DNA from: Candidatus Scybalocola fimicaballi
Lineage (GTDB): Bacteria > Bacteroidota > Bacteroidia > Bacteroidales > Paludibacteraceae
Length of the DNA: 18,908 nucleotides
NCBI GenBank assembly: GCA_002317115.1
Contig: DCIP01000133.1
Span: 1 to 18,908, forward strand
Reading direction: 5' to 3'
Made by a program: the position numbers and the translations under genes. Of this stretch, positions 7,050 through 15,543 are shown piece after piece. The notes below the pieces were generated by a model. The model did not search any database and had not been told where the DNA came from. It was given only the letters and a program-made list of their open reading frames with translations. Within the stretch, counting starts at the first letter, position 1; each line of letters starts with the position of its first letter.

Positions 7050-8579
7050 ATGAGCGACTACACATCAGATAACAAACGAATAGCTAAGAACACATTAGCT
7101 TTGTATGCCCGCACCATCATTGTCATGTTGGTGTCGCTATACGTGTCCCGCGTATTGCTTGAGAAACTTGGAGTCAGCGATTTCGGAGTCTACAGTGTTG
7201 TTGGCAGCATTGTGATTTTGTTCTCATTCATCGACAACGCCCTCACATTAGCGTCACAACGATTCTTAGCGGTATCACTTGGAGAAGGAGACATGGGCAA
7301 GATGACCAGAGTGTTCAACACAGCCATCTCGATCCAGTTGATAATGGTAGCCACAGCGATTATTTTATTGGAGACTGCTGGAGTATGGTTCCTTAACAAT
7401 CGACTTTCATTCCCTGAAGGAAGATTGGAGGCAGCCAATTGGGCATACCAATTCTCAATTATGACATTCTGTTTGAACTTTCTTCGCGCTCCATACGCAG
7501 CGAGTGTGGTAGCATACGAAAGATTGGACTTCTTCGCATACGCAAGTATCGTCGACGCATTGCTAAAGTTGGGAATCGTGCTTGCGATTGGATTCTCAGA
7601 AGCAGATAAGCTTATCTTGTATGCCGGACTGCTTTCTTTGGAAAGTTTCACAATGCTGATAGTTTACAAGATATTCTGCAACCGAGCATTCACAACATGC
7701 CGATACAACAGAATACTCGACCGTGCCATCTTCAGCAAGATGTTTGCGTTTTCAGGATGGACACTGTTTGGAGGCTTTGCCAATGTCGCCACTCAGAACG
7801 GATTCCTATTCCTACTTAACATGTTCTGGGGAGTAGTGGCAAACGCCGCAATGGGTATCGCCAACCAAGTGTTGACTGCATTGACTACCTTTGTAGCAAG
7901 TTTCCAGACATCATTCCAGCCACAGATTGTAAAATCCTACGCACAGGGAGAGATAAGCCGAGTAAGCAGCCTCATCAACAGCACATCAAAATTCTCTTTC
8001 GCTTTGATGTTTTTGCCTGCCACACTGCTTATCATCAACATTGACCTTGGATTGGAGATATGGCTTGGCAACGTCCCAGAATATGCCAACCGTTTCTGCC
8101 AGCTATTGGTATCATGCTGTATTATCGACGCGATTACAGGACCATTCAACGCAGCCATCATGGCCACAGGTAAGATCAGCAAGTATCAGATAGCTATCGG
8201 TATCAGTTTCGCTATCGACCTTGTAATGTCATACATTTTGTGTAGGACTGGCATTCCACCATACTTGATTCTAATCTCCAGAATCATGACAAGAGGAGTG
8301 TTGAATGGATTCATTGGTATGTATTTCATTAAGACGCTGATAGGTCACGACGTGAAAACATACGTGAAAAGGACATTATTGCCAATTTTTTCACTTATGG
8401 CAATAATGATTCCAATCGCATACATAGTATATGTCAATTTTGAAGGATTTCCCCTACTATTTGTATCAATTATAGTTGTAGGAATCTCATTTCTTGTATC
8501 AGCCTACTATGTACTATTCTCTGAATCAGAAAGAGAATACATATTGTCGTTTGTAAAAAAGTTCAGAAATCGTGGATAA
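7050..8579 (+). CDS. wzx: Wzx-like polysaccharide repeat-unit flippase (MOP superfamily)
   Basis: A 509-residue integral membrane protein with about 12-14 hydrophobic segments spread along its whole length. It starts with a short basic N-terminus (NKRIAKNTLALYARTIIVMLVSLYVSRVLLEKLG), the usual opening of the polysaccharide-synthesis branch of the MOP/MATE superfamily. The early VSDFGVYSVVGSIV segment and the length (about 480-510 in the family) fit. Role: moves undecaprenyl-diphosphate-linked repeat units from the cytoplasmic to the periplasmic face of the inner membrane. Its stop overlaps the next gene's GTG start by 8 bases, indicating translational coupling. Co-occurrence with a Wzy-like polymerase supports the assignment over a teichoic-acid or peptidoglycan flippase. 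Confidence 0.9.
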   Translation: MSDYTSDNKRIAKNTLALYARTIIVMLVSLYVSRVLLEKLGVSDFGVYSVVGSIVILFSFIDNALTLASQRFLAVSLGEGDMGKMTRVFNTAISIQLIMVATAIILLETAGVWFLNNRLSFPEGRLEAANWAYQFSIMTFCLNFLRAPYAASVVAYERLDFFAYASIVDALLKLGIVLAIGFSEADKLILYAGLLSLESFTMLIVYKIFCNRAFTTCRYNRILDRAIFSKMFAFSGWTLFGGFANVATQNGFLFLLNMFWGVVANAAMGIANQVLTALTTFVASFQTSFQPQIVKSYAQGEISRVSSLINSTSKFSFALMFLPATLLIINIDLGLEIWLGNVPEYANRFCQLLVSCCIIDAITGPFNAAIMATGKISKYQIAIGISFAIDLVMSYILCRTGIPPYLILISRIMTRGVLNGFIGMYFIKTLIGHDVKTYVKRTLLPIFSLMAIMIPIAYIVYVNFEGFPLLFVSIIVVGISFLVSAYYVLFSESEREYILSFVKKFRNRG

Positions 8580-9558
8580 ATATAATTTCGTATATTTTCT
8601 AGAGGGATTTTTTGAGTTCAACAGAATGGTATTTGCCGAAATAGGCAAACGCCCGAATGTCAAGACGATATTTGAGTTTTATCCCAAGAACAAATTCATG
8701 AGATTGCTATACCAGCTACAGCATTCCATGACCACAAACAAATTCTTCAGTCTGCCATTCAAATCATTATGGTTCGACTCGTATTTCAAGAATGACTTTG
8801 AAGATCCAAGCAAACCAATTGTGTTCATCTTCAACGCAAGACTATTGGCATACGACTATATACGTGAATATGCCGCTTGGCTAAAGAAAAAATACCCTAA
8901 TTGCAAATTAGTGGTCAACTATATCGACATCGTAAAGACATGGCCAGATTGCGCTAAGCCAGACGCCATCAGACATTTGTTTGATATGATGATATCATAC
9001 GACAAAGACGATGCCAAGAAATACAACATGGAATATCATCCTACCGTCTACTCAGAGGTAAAGATTGACAAGCCAAACGAGACTCCTGTCACAGACGTGT
9101 TCTTCGTGGGAGGAGCAAAGAATCGCATGAAAACGATTCTTGAGACATACGACGCCTTGGAGAACGCAGGATTGAACTGCTACTTCTACGTGATGGATGC
9201 GAGACCTCCATACAAACAGGAGCGACGCGGCATCCACTATTTCGACGACATCTGGTTGCCATACGAAAAATGTATCCAATTCGTACAGAATACGAAATGC
9301 GTATTGGAGATTATGCAGCAGGGTGCCAAAGGAGAGACATTGCGCGTTTGGGAGGCAATCACATACGGAAAGATGTTGCTTACAAACAACCAAGCCATAA
9401 AGGAATCTAAATTCTATAGTCCAGACTATGTCTCTTTGATTTCTGAGGATGGTGAGATCGACGTCGAAAAAATCAAGAATTTTGTGAGTGGGCCAAATCC
9501 TTTCAAGGATCAGATCACTCCAGATAAACTTCTTACATTTATAGCAGAGAAACTATGA
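8572..9558 (+). CDS. GT-B-like glycosyltransferase, copy 1 of a paralogous pair
   Basis: A 328-residue soluble protein. I use GTG 8572, which overlaps the flippase stop, because it aligns residue for residue with the ATG start of the paralogue at 15544 (MDKYNFV and MDRYNFV). The C-terminal half carries TDVFFVGGAKNRMKTI (strand plus phosphate-loop style turn) and VLEIMQQGAKGETLRVWEAITYGKMLLTNN. That second block resembles the donor-binding region of GT-B enzymes with a G..G.T.R..EA...GK.L.TNN pattern, common in Bacteroidota glycan loci. No signal peptide or membrane segment is seen. Likely role: cytoplasmic sugar transfer to the lipid-linked intermediate; fold assignment is from motif pattern and specificity is unknown. 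ATGA overlap links it to the polymerase gene. The two copies differ at 64 of 328 positions by my hand alignment, without gaps. Confidence 0.78.
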   Translation: MDKYNFVYFLEGFFEFNRMVFAEIGKRPNVKTIFEFYPKNKFMRLLYQLQHSMTTNKFFSLPFKSLWFDSYFKNDFEDPSKPIVFIFNARLLAYDYIREYAAWLKKKYPNCKLVVNYIDIVKTWPDCAKPDAIRHLFDMMISYDKDDAKKYNMEYHPTVYSEVKIDKPNETPVTDVFFVGGAKNRMKTILETYDALENAGLNCYFYVMDARPPYKQERRGIHYFDDIWLPYEKCIQFVQNTKCVLEIMQQGAKGETLRVWEAITYGKMLLTNNQAIKESKFYSPDYVSLISEDGEIDVEKIKNFVSGPNPFKDQITPDKLLTFIAEKL

Positions 9559-10844
9559 ATTGTATACCAGCTATATACTTCAGCATATTGTCAGTTTACC
9601 TTCTATTAAAGCGAGGTTTAGACGCGAGTACGTATATTTCTTTGATATATACGATAACCTCTGTTCTTGCGATAGGTATTGACGTCATGGGCATCAACCC
9701 CAATCTTGTATCGTTTGCGTCGTTGCTGCCAACGATATTGTACTGTATATTGCTAACGATGTTCATTATCCCAGTCTACTTGATTGACTTCGACTCTTAT
9801 CGCGCGGTAGCATTACGCAGCAAAAAATTCTTGCGTATATTCACATACGTGTACTTCTTCTCCTTTGCGAGCTTCTTGTTGGCGTACATGGGAGATTTGA
9901 AGTTTATTCTTTCATACGGTGACTTTGGAGAGTTGAAGCAATTAGTGTACGAAGGAGACGCTTACGGACTAACGACTTATCCAGCTCCTATTGAGCTTAT
10001 CCTATACCCCGTCAGAGTCTTGATCAACTCCAGTGTCATCATGATCTTCGTATTCTTCTTCAACATAACATTCCTGAAGGAGAAATGGTGGATCAATGTC
10101 ATGGCATTCGTCAGTTCGACTACCGTAATTGTGGATGGTATCCTAAATATCGACCGTTCAGCAACATTCTTCTGGGTGCTACTAATCGGTTTGGCTGTAT
10201 CAATGTTCTGGAACAGTATGTCGGCTAAGATCAAGAGTGTGGCTGTAGGATTCAGTACCGTTTTGATTGTTGCCGCCGCCACATACGCATTGTCAGTAAC
10301 AAAGGACCGTTTTGAAGAGCGAGACAGTGGTACACAGGGAGGTATCGTGTTGTACTTGGGTCAGCCATACTACCATTTCTGCGAGTTGTGGGATTACTAT
10401 CCTGCTCCGGACGGTGTGACAACAAAATCTCTATTCCCTTCAATTCACAAGTTTATCTTCAAAGATTTTGAAGGTGGTGTAGCTTACCAGAAAGAGATGG
10501 GATTGAAGTGTAATATGGACTTGGGAGTATTCTACACCCATTTGGGATCATTCATGCTTTCAGCGGGCAACGTCGGACCATTTATGATTACGATTGCATA
10601 TCTGCTCGTCTTCTACTACGTATTCCGGGATTCCGAAATAATACAAGTAGTCGATGGCAAGAAGATCCGGTGTTTCCCATTTGAAAAACTGATGGTTTTA
10701 TTCTTCTTGCTATGCATTCCAGTAATTGGAGCGATTTCGTATTACTATGCGAACTTTAATATAGAAACAATCACATACTTGACGATTGCAGCTCTATTCT
10801 ACTTTAGAGAAGACACAATAGAAGTATTGAAGAAAGGTAAATGA
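9555..10844 (+). CDS. wzy: Wzy-like oligosaccharide repeat-unit polymerase
   Basis: A 429-residue membrane protein with about ten hydrophobic segments and a long hydrophilic, presumably periplasmic, region around residues 250-335 (DRFEERDSGTQGGIVLYLGQPYYHF...). That layout and a YLGQP..YHF-type motif after the loop's start are typical of O-antigen/capsule polymerases. DRSATFFW (about 197-204), with an Arg next to the membrane, also fits. Role: joins flipped repeat units at the periplasmic side of the inner membrane. It starts inside the upstream stop (ATGA), so translation is coupled to the glycosyltransferase. Wzy proteins diverge strongly, so identification rests on topology plus locus; a ligase (WaaL-type) is the main alternative. 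Confidence 0.82.
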   Translation: MNCIPAIYFSILSVYLLLKRGLDASTYISLIYTITSVLAIGIDVMGINPNLVSFASLLPTILYCILLTMFIIPVYLIDFDSYRAVALRSKKFLRIFTYVYFFSFASFLLAYMGDLKFILSYGDFGELKQLVYEGDAYGLTTYPAPIELILYPVRVLINSSVIMIFVFFFNITFLKEKWWINVMAFVSSTTVIVDGILNIDRSATFFWVLLIGLAVSMFWNSMSAKIKSVAVGFSTVLIVAAATYALSVTKDRFEERDSGTQGGIVLYLGQPYYHFCELWDYYPAPDGVTTKSLFPSIHKFIFKDFEGGVAYQKEMGLKCNMDLGVFYTHLGSFMLSAGNVGPFMITIAYLLVFYYVFRDSEIIQVVDGKKIRCFPFEKLMVLFFLLCIPVIGAISYYYANFNIETITYLTIAALFYFREDTIEVLKKGK

Positions 10845-10881
10845 TAAAGAACGACTTAGATTCTACATTGTCATAAGCATC

Positions 10882-11961
10882 ATGAAAAAAATTTTGTTGA
10901 TAATTGAGCACTTAGGGCCTGGAGGGGCGGAGCGTCAGATTGTAGGACTATCTATAATGCTGACAAAGGCAGGCTATCCATGCCGATTGGTCACATATAT
11001 AAAGGACCAGTTCTATGAGCCATTACTACACCAAAACGGTGTCGACTACGAATTCTTGCCAAATTTGGCAGACAAGAAGACTCGTGTATGGCGCGCTGCT
11101 AAGTATGTTCGCAAATACAATCCAGATATAGTCATCTCCTACTTGCCATCAGTCAACGAGACCATGTGTCTTGCCAAACTGTTCTATAACGCCAAGTTGG
11201 TAGTGTCTGAGCGTAACAACAACACATGCATTACAACAAGAGACAAGATTCAGTTCAATCTATACAGAATGGCAGACTCTATCGTGCCAAACAGTAATTG
11301 CCAAGGAAAATTTATTTGTACAAATTTTCCATATTTGAGCAAAAAAGTGTTGCCAATTATTAATTTTGTAAATGTCAACCGTTTCACTCCGGCAGACGAG
11401 CCAGTGAACAACGAGACAATGCGTATTGTGACAGTTGCACGCTACACAGAGCAAAAGAATATTCTTACCTATTTGAAGGCAGTGCACAAGGCCAAGAATT
11501 TGGGATTGAATGTTCATTTCGACTGGTATGGCGACAAGAACGACAACCCAAGCTATTACGCAGAGGTAGAGAAGCTGTATAAGGAGTTGGAGTTATCCGA
11601 CATTCTTACACTTCATGACGCAAACAAAAAGATCGAAGAAGAGTATCGCAAATCCGACGTCTTCTGCCTTCCAAGCTTATACGAAGGATATCCTAACGTA
11701 GTGGCAGAGGCAATGTCATGTGAATTGCCAGTTATCTGCAGTAATTCGTACGAGAATCCTTACATCGTAGAAGAAGGAGTCAACGGATTCTTGTTCGATC
11801 CTGAAAACATTGATGATATAGTAAGCGCGATTCAAAAGATCTCGTCGCTTTCTAAAGAAGAGAGACGTGAGATGGGAATCAAGAACCGTCAGATCTGTCT
11901 GCAAAGAAACACAGAGGAGAAATTCTTGGACTCGTATATCAAATTGATCGAATCACTATAA
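10882..11961 (+). CDS. Family 4 (GT-B) glycosyltransferase
   Basis: A 359-residue retaining glycosyltransferase. The N-terminal Rossmann domain opens with ILLIIEHLGPGGAERQI, the glycine-rich acceptor-side loop common in GT4. The C-terminal domain starts near MRIVTVARYTEQKN and contains the EX7E donor-site motif: Glu268 to Glu276 in LYEGYPNVVAEAMSC, followed by LPVICSN. No transmembrane segment is seen. It lies 37 bases after the polymerase gene and 27 before the epimerase gene, all in one direction. Likely adds one sugar to the lipid-linked repeat unit in the cytoplasm; the sugar is not predictable. Confidence 0.9.
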   Translation: MKKILLIIEHLGPGGAERQIVGLSIMLTKAGYPCRLVTYIKDQFYEPLLHQNGVDYEFLPNLADKKTRVWRAAKYVRKYNPDIVISYLPSVNETMCLAKLFYNAKLVVSERNNNTCITTRDKIQFNLYRMADSIVPNSNCQGKFICTNFPYLSKKVLPIINFVNVNRFTPADEPVNNETMRIVTVARYTEQKNILTYLKAVHKAKNLGLNVHFDWYGDKNDNPSYYAEVEKLYKELELSDILTLHDANKKIEEEYRKSDVFCLPSLYEGYPNVVAEAMSCELPVICSNSYENPYIVEEGVNGFLFDPENIDDIVSAIQKISSLSKEERREMGIKNRQICLQRNTEEKFLDSYIKLIESL

Positions 11962-11988
11962 GTAAACGTTCTAAACTAAATATAAAAA

Positions 11989-13053
11989 ATGGTTAAGTAT
12001 AATATCTCATTAGAAGGTAAGACGGTACTTGTAACCGGTGCCGCTGGTTTCATCGGATCAAATCTTGTGAAACGACTTTTTAAGGACGTTAAGAATATCA
12101 GAGTCGTAGGTCTTGACTCAATCACAGACTACTACGACGTCAACATTAAGCATGAGAGACTAAAGGAGATCGAGGCTCTTGGTCGTGATTGGAGATTTGT
12201 AAAGGCTAATCTTGCAGACAAAGCGGCTATCGACCAGCTTTTCGCAGAGGAGAAGTTCGCTGTAGTTGTGAATCTTGCGGCTCAGGCTGGAGTGCGCTAC
12301 TCTATCACAAACCCAGGATCATATATCGAGTCTAACCTTATCGGATTCTACAATATCCTTGAGGCATGTCGCCACAACGAAGTAGAGCATTTGGTATATG
12401 CGTCGTCGTCATCGGTATATGGATCAAACAAGAAAGTGCCATATTCAACAGACGACAAGGTGGACAATCCTGTATCTCTATACGCAGCAACAAAGAAGAG
12501 CAACGAGCTAATGGCTCACTCTTACTCAAAGCTATACAACATTCCGTCGACTGGATTGAGATTCTTCACAGTGTATGGACCTGCAGGACGCCCAGACATG
12601 GCTTACTTTGGTTTTACAAACAAGCTTCGTGAGGGCAAGACAATTCAGATCTTCAACTACGGTAACTGCAAGCGTGACTTCACATACGTTGATGATATCG
12701 TAGAGGGAGTGGTTCGCGTCATGCAGCATGCTCCAGAGAAGCAGAACGGAGAGGATGGACTACCAATACCTCCATACAAGGTGTACAACATCGGAAACAA
12801 CTCTCCAGAGAATCTTTTGGATTTCGTGACAATCCTTCAGGAGGAGTTGATCGCAGCTAAGGTTCTACCTTCCGACTACGATTTCGAGTCGCATAAGGAG
12901 CTTGTGCCAATGCAGGCAGGTGATGTGCCAGTGACATACGCCGACACTACTCCATTGGAGCAGGATTTCGGATTCAAGCCAAGCACAAGCCTTAGAACTG
13001 GTTTGAGAGCATTCGCACAATGGTATGCTAAATATTACGGAACAGCGAAATAA
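11989..13053 (+). CDS. NAD-dependent sugar-nucleotide epimerase, probable UDP-glucuronate 4-epimerase
   Basis: A 354-residue extended short-chain dehydrogenase. The NAD-binding motif GAAGFIGS lies at 17-24, the catalytic pair is Tyr165/Lys169 (YAATK), with upstream [23 protein letters not shown] (about residues 191-206) followed by [19 protein letters not shown] is the signature I associate with UDP-glucuronate 4-epimerases rather than GalE or dTDP-glucose dehydratase. Reaction: UDP-GlcA to UDP-GalA in the cytoplasm. The neighbouring UDP-glucose dehydrogenase would supply UDP-GlcA, which strengthens the assignment. Codon use here and in the dehydrogenase (many CTT, GTT, ATC codons) looks less AT-biased than in the glycosyltransferase genes. 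Confidence 0.88.
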   Translation: MVKYNISLEGKTVLVTGAAGFIGSNLVKRLFKDVKNIRVVGLDSITDYYDVNIKHERLKEIEALGRDWRFVKANLADKAAIDQLFAEEKFAVVVNLAAQAGVRYSITNPGSYIESNLIGFYNILEACRHNEVEHLVYASSSSVYGSNKKVPYSTDDKVDNPVSLYAATKKSNELMAHSYSKLYNIPSTGLRFFTVYGPAGRPDMAYFGFTNKLREGKTIQIFNYGNCKRDFTYVDDIVEGVVRVMQHAPEKQNGEDGLPIPPYKVYNIGNNSPENLLDFVTILQEELIAAKVLPSDYDFESHKELVPMQAGDVPVTYADTTPLEQDFGFKPSTSLRTGLRAFAQWYAKYYGTAK

Positions 13054-13086
13054 AACGAAAACGATAACGAAAACGAAAACGATAAC
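13051..13086. repeat. Second GWWRAC hexamer array, between epimerase and dehydrogenase genes
   Basis: Five in-phase units at 13057-13086 read GAAAAC, GATAAC, GAAAAC, GAAAAC, GATAAC. A degenerate TAAAAC unit (13051-13056) includes the epimerase stop codon. It has the same six-base period, consensus and post-stop position as the array at 2302-2337. It lies 16 bases ahead of the dehydrogenase ATG, so the unstructured A-rich tract could also aid ribosome loading. Role unknown. Confidence 0.82.
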
Positions 13087-13102
13087 TATAAAAAGAAAAA
13101 TT

Positions 13103-14422
13103 ATGAGAGATTTCAAAGATATCAAGGTCGCAGTAGCAGGAACAGGCTACGTAGGTTTGTCAATCGCAACATTGTTGGCACAGAAGCATCAGGTTACAGC
13201 AGTTGACGTTATCCCAGAGAAGGTAGAGAAGATCAACAACCGCATCTCTCCTATCCAGGACGAGTATATCGAGAAGTACTTTGCAGAGAAGAAGCTTAAT
13301 CTGACTGCAACTCTTGACGGAGAGTCGGCATACAAGGATGCAGACTTCATCGTAATCGCAGCACCAACTAACTACGATCCAGTAAAGAATTTCTTCGACA
13401 CACATCATATCGAAGACGTGATTGACCTTGTGTTGAGTGTCAACCCAGACGCAATCATGGTAATCAAGTCTACTATTCCAGTAGGTTATACTCGTAACCT
13501 ATACGTTAAGTATGCAGCTAAGGGAGTTAAGAAGTTCAACCTACTATTCTCTCCTGAGTTCTTGCGTGAGTCGAAGGCATTGGAGGACAACCTATGGCCA
13601 TCACGTATCATCGTTGGTTATCCAAAGTTGATCCAGAACGCAGAGATGGAGGAGGAGAACCAGGCAATCCTTAAGGTCACAAACGTCGACATGCTAAAGG
13701 GTGCTGCCGAGACATTCGCTAAGCTTCTTCAGGAAGGTGCAATCAAGGAGAATATCGACACTCTATTCATGGGAATGAAGGAAGCAGAGGCTGTTAAGCT
13801 ATTTGCCAACACATACCTTGCTCTACGTGTAAGCTACTTCAACGAGCTTGATACATACGCAGAGGTTAAGGGACTTGATTCACAGGCTATCATCAACGGT
13901 ATCGGTCTTGACCCACGTATCGGAACACACTACAACAACCCATCATTCGGATACGGTGGTTACTGTTTGCCAAAGGATACTAAGCAGCTTCTTGCTAACT
14001 ACGCAGACGTTCCTCAGAACATGATGACAGCAATCGTTGAGAGTAACCGTACTCGTAAGGATTACATCGCTGACGCAGTGTTGAAGATGGCAGGTTACTA
14101 TGGAGAGAACGGACAGTGGGACGCAAGCAAAGAGCACCAGTGCGTTATCGGTGTTTACCGTTTGACTATGAAGTCTAACTCAGACAACTTCCGTCAGTCT
14201 GCTATCCAGGGTATCATGAAGAGAATCAAGGCAAAGGGTGCTGAGATCATCATCTACGAGCCAACACTTGCTGACGGAGAGAGCTTCTTCGGTTCTAAGG
14301 TAGTCAACAACCTTGCAGAGTTCAAGAAGCAGAGCCAGGCAATTATCGCAAACCGTTACGATGCTTGTTTGGACGACGTAGAGTCGAAGGTTTACACTCG
14401 TGATATCTTTAGAAGAGACTAA
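13103..14422 (+). CDS. ugd: UDP-glucose 6-dehydrogenase
   Basis: Oxidises UDP-glucose to UDP-glucuronate with two NAD+ in the cytoplasm. I choose ATG 13103 (439 residues): the protein then starts [20 protein letters not shown] with the GxGxxG NAD loop at 13-18, as usual. The longer frame from 13025 would add 26 residues read from the hexamer array ([13 protein letters not shown]), which are not credible. Other landmarks: [22 protein letters not shown], the central-helix segment [20 protein letters not shown], and the catalytic cysteine Cys288 in [12 protein letters not shown]. Length and motifs fit the short bacterial Ugd class. Paired with the preceding epimerase it would give UDP-GlcA and UDP-GalA. 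A UDP-ManNAc dehydrogenase is the less likely alternative. Confidence 0.93.
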   Translation: MRDFKDIKVAVAGTGYVGLSIATLLAQKHQVTAVDVIPEKVEKINNRISPIQDEYIEKYFAEKKLNLTATLDGESAYKDADFIVIAAPTNYDPVKNFFDTHHIEDVIDLVLSVNPDAIMVIKSTIPVGYTRNLYVKYAAKGVKKFNLLFSPEFLRESKALEDNLWPSRIIVGYPKLIQNAEMEEENQAILKVTNVDMLKGAAETFAKLLQEGAIKENIDTLFMGMKEAEAVKLFANTYLALRVSYFNELDTYAEVKGLDSQAIINGIGLDPRIGTHYNNPSFGYGGYCLPKDTKQLLANYADVPQNMMTAIVESNRTRKDYIADAVLKMAGYYGENGQWDASKEHQCVIGVYRLTMKSNSDNFRQSAIQGIMKRIKAKGAEIIIYEPTLADGESFFGSKVVNNLAEFKKQSQAIIANRYDACLDDVESKVYTRDIFRRD

Positions 14423-14427
14423 TTTTT

Positions 14428-15318
14428 ATGATAAGAAAAATCTTAGCAAAGATTCTGTATCTTTTTTATTATAACGAGATAAAAAAGTGTTCGAAAAGGC
14501 AAGACGCAATATTGTCTATATATGGTCATGACCAACAAAAAGAGCCATTTGAAAAATTAATGGCTTGGCTTGTTGATCAAGGCTATACATTTATCACTCC
14601 TGAAAAAGTGTATTCCATTGTCACTGGTGCCGAGCCATTGGATAAGAAATACGTTTGGGTGAGTTTCGACGACGGTTGGAAGAGTGGTTACGACAATGTT
14701 TTGCCAGTTCTAAAAAAGTTCCAGATTCCTGCGACATTCTTTATTGCCACAAAAGGTATAGAGGATGGCTACTATTGGTATTCAAGAGCTTTCCAAAACA
14801 GAGAGTCGAATCTATACAGCAAGGTCGACGAACTTTGGCAGATGCCTAATGCAGAAAGAGCTAAGATAATAGATCAACTTCCTGCGTACCAAGGTCCGAG
14901 AATCACTATGAACGAGTCCGAACTTCAAACGATGAAAGAAAGTGGATTCGCAAATTTCGGAAATCACACTCACGACCACGTTATGAGCGACAAGTGTGCG
15001 AAGGACGAATTGTCGGGAGAAATCGACAAGTGTTCGCAGATAATGAAGGGGATAAATGGAGAAGACTGTTCTTTCATCTACTCGTACCCTAACGGCAACT
15101 TGGATGAGACATCTGTTGAGCTAATCAAAGAGAAAGGATTCAAGCTTGCTGCCACAGTGAAGATTGGATGGATCAAACCAGGAGAGAACCCATACGACCT
15201 ACATCGTAATGAGTTCAACAATGGTTGTTTGGAAGAGAACATTTTGCAGTCTTACGGATTGTGGACTCCATTCTTTGATAAAATAAAAAAGCTGTTCGGT
15301 ATCAAGAACCATAAGTAA
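14428..15318 (+). CDS. Polysaccharide deacetylase (CE4/NodB-like)
   Basis: A 296-residue metal-dependent deacetylase. Motif 1 is VSFDDGWKSGY with Asp81 and Asp82 (catalytic base and metal ligand). Motif 2 is H-T-H-D-H, giving metal ligands His180 and His184. Motif 3 corresponds to YSYPNGN near residue 217. The opening AILSIYGHDQQKEPFEKLMAWLVDQGYTF matches the lead-in of deacetylases often found in Bacteroidota glycan loci. No cleavable signal peptide is apparent; residues 1-20 form a short basic hydrophobic helix, so it may be cytoplasmic or membrane-associated. Likely removes an N-acetyl group from a sugar of the repeat unit or polymer; the target is inference. It starts 5 bases after the ugd stop and is the last gene before a strong terminator. 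Confidence 0.88.
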   Translation: MIRKILAKILYLFYYNEIKKCSKRQDAILSIYGHDQQKEPFEKLMAWLVDQGYTFITPEKVYSIVTGAEPLDKKYVWVSFDDGWKSGYDNVLPVLKKFQIPATFFIATKGIEDGYYWYSRAFQNRESNLYSKVDELWQMPNAERAKIIDQLPAYQGPRITMNESELQTMKESGFANFGNHTHDHVMSDKCAKDELSGEIDKCSQIMKGINGEDCSFIYSYPNGNLDETSVELIKEKGFKLAATVKIGWIKPGENPYDLHRNEFNNGCLEENILQSYGLWTPFFDKIKKLFGIKNHK

Positions 15319-15375
15319 TCATTGGATTATGATGTCAATTTAAGACATTTGATTTTTTTATTCATAAAGAGAATA

Positions 15376-15422
15376 GTCGCCAATGTTTGCCTATATGGGC
15401 AGACATTGGTGACTTCTTTTTT
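15376..15422 (+). terminator. Strong rho-independent terminator inside the polysaccharide locus
   Basis: GTCGCCAATGTTTGCC (15376-15391) pairs over its full 16 bases with 15398-15413, with two G-T wobbles and a 6-base loop. A T-rich tail (TTCTTTTTT) follows to 15422. It ends the unit that closes with the deacetylase, 58 bases after that stop. Confidence 0.9.
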
Positions 15423-15433
15423 AAAGATTCATA

Positions 15434-15465
15434 TTTGCTCATTTGCATTTTTTTTCATATTATTG
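15434..15465 (+). promoter_or_regulatory. Putative promoter of the second polysaccharide unit
   Basis: TTTG at 15434-15437 is followed by a 20-base spacer and TATTATTG at 15458-15465. This fits the Bacteroidota -33/-7 layout with one mismatch in the -7 box (TAnnTTTG expected). It lies just after a terminator and about 80 bases before the next start codon. Confidence 0.5.
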
Positions 15466-15543
15466 CATCCAATTATTGACTACTACAAATATTACCAAAT
15501 AACACTTATATGAAAAAGAAAAACTCTTAATACTATTAGGCCA

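Noticed and set aside
9067..9393. Recent gene conversion between the two GT-B-like paralogues.
   Set aside because: About 46 of roughly 109 codons in the protein-identical block differ silently, which recent conversion would have erased.
13025..13102. Extended N-terminus for Ugd containing [13 protein letters not shown].
   Set aside because: It overlaps the end of the epimerase gene and is translated from the hexamer array; the family N-terminus starts at ATG 13103.
15322..15513. 63-residue ORF with hydrophobic composition after the deacetylase.
   Set aside because: It spans the strong 16-bp-stem terminator and the promoter region; composition is that of translated AT-rich non-coding DNA.
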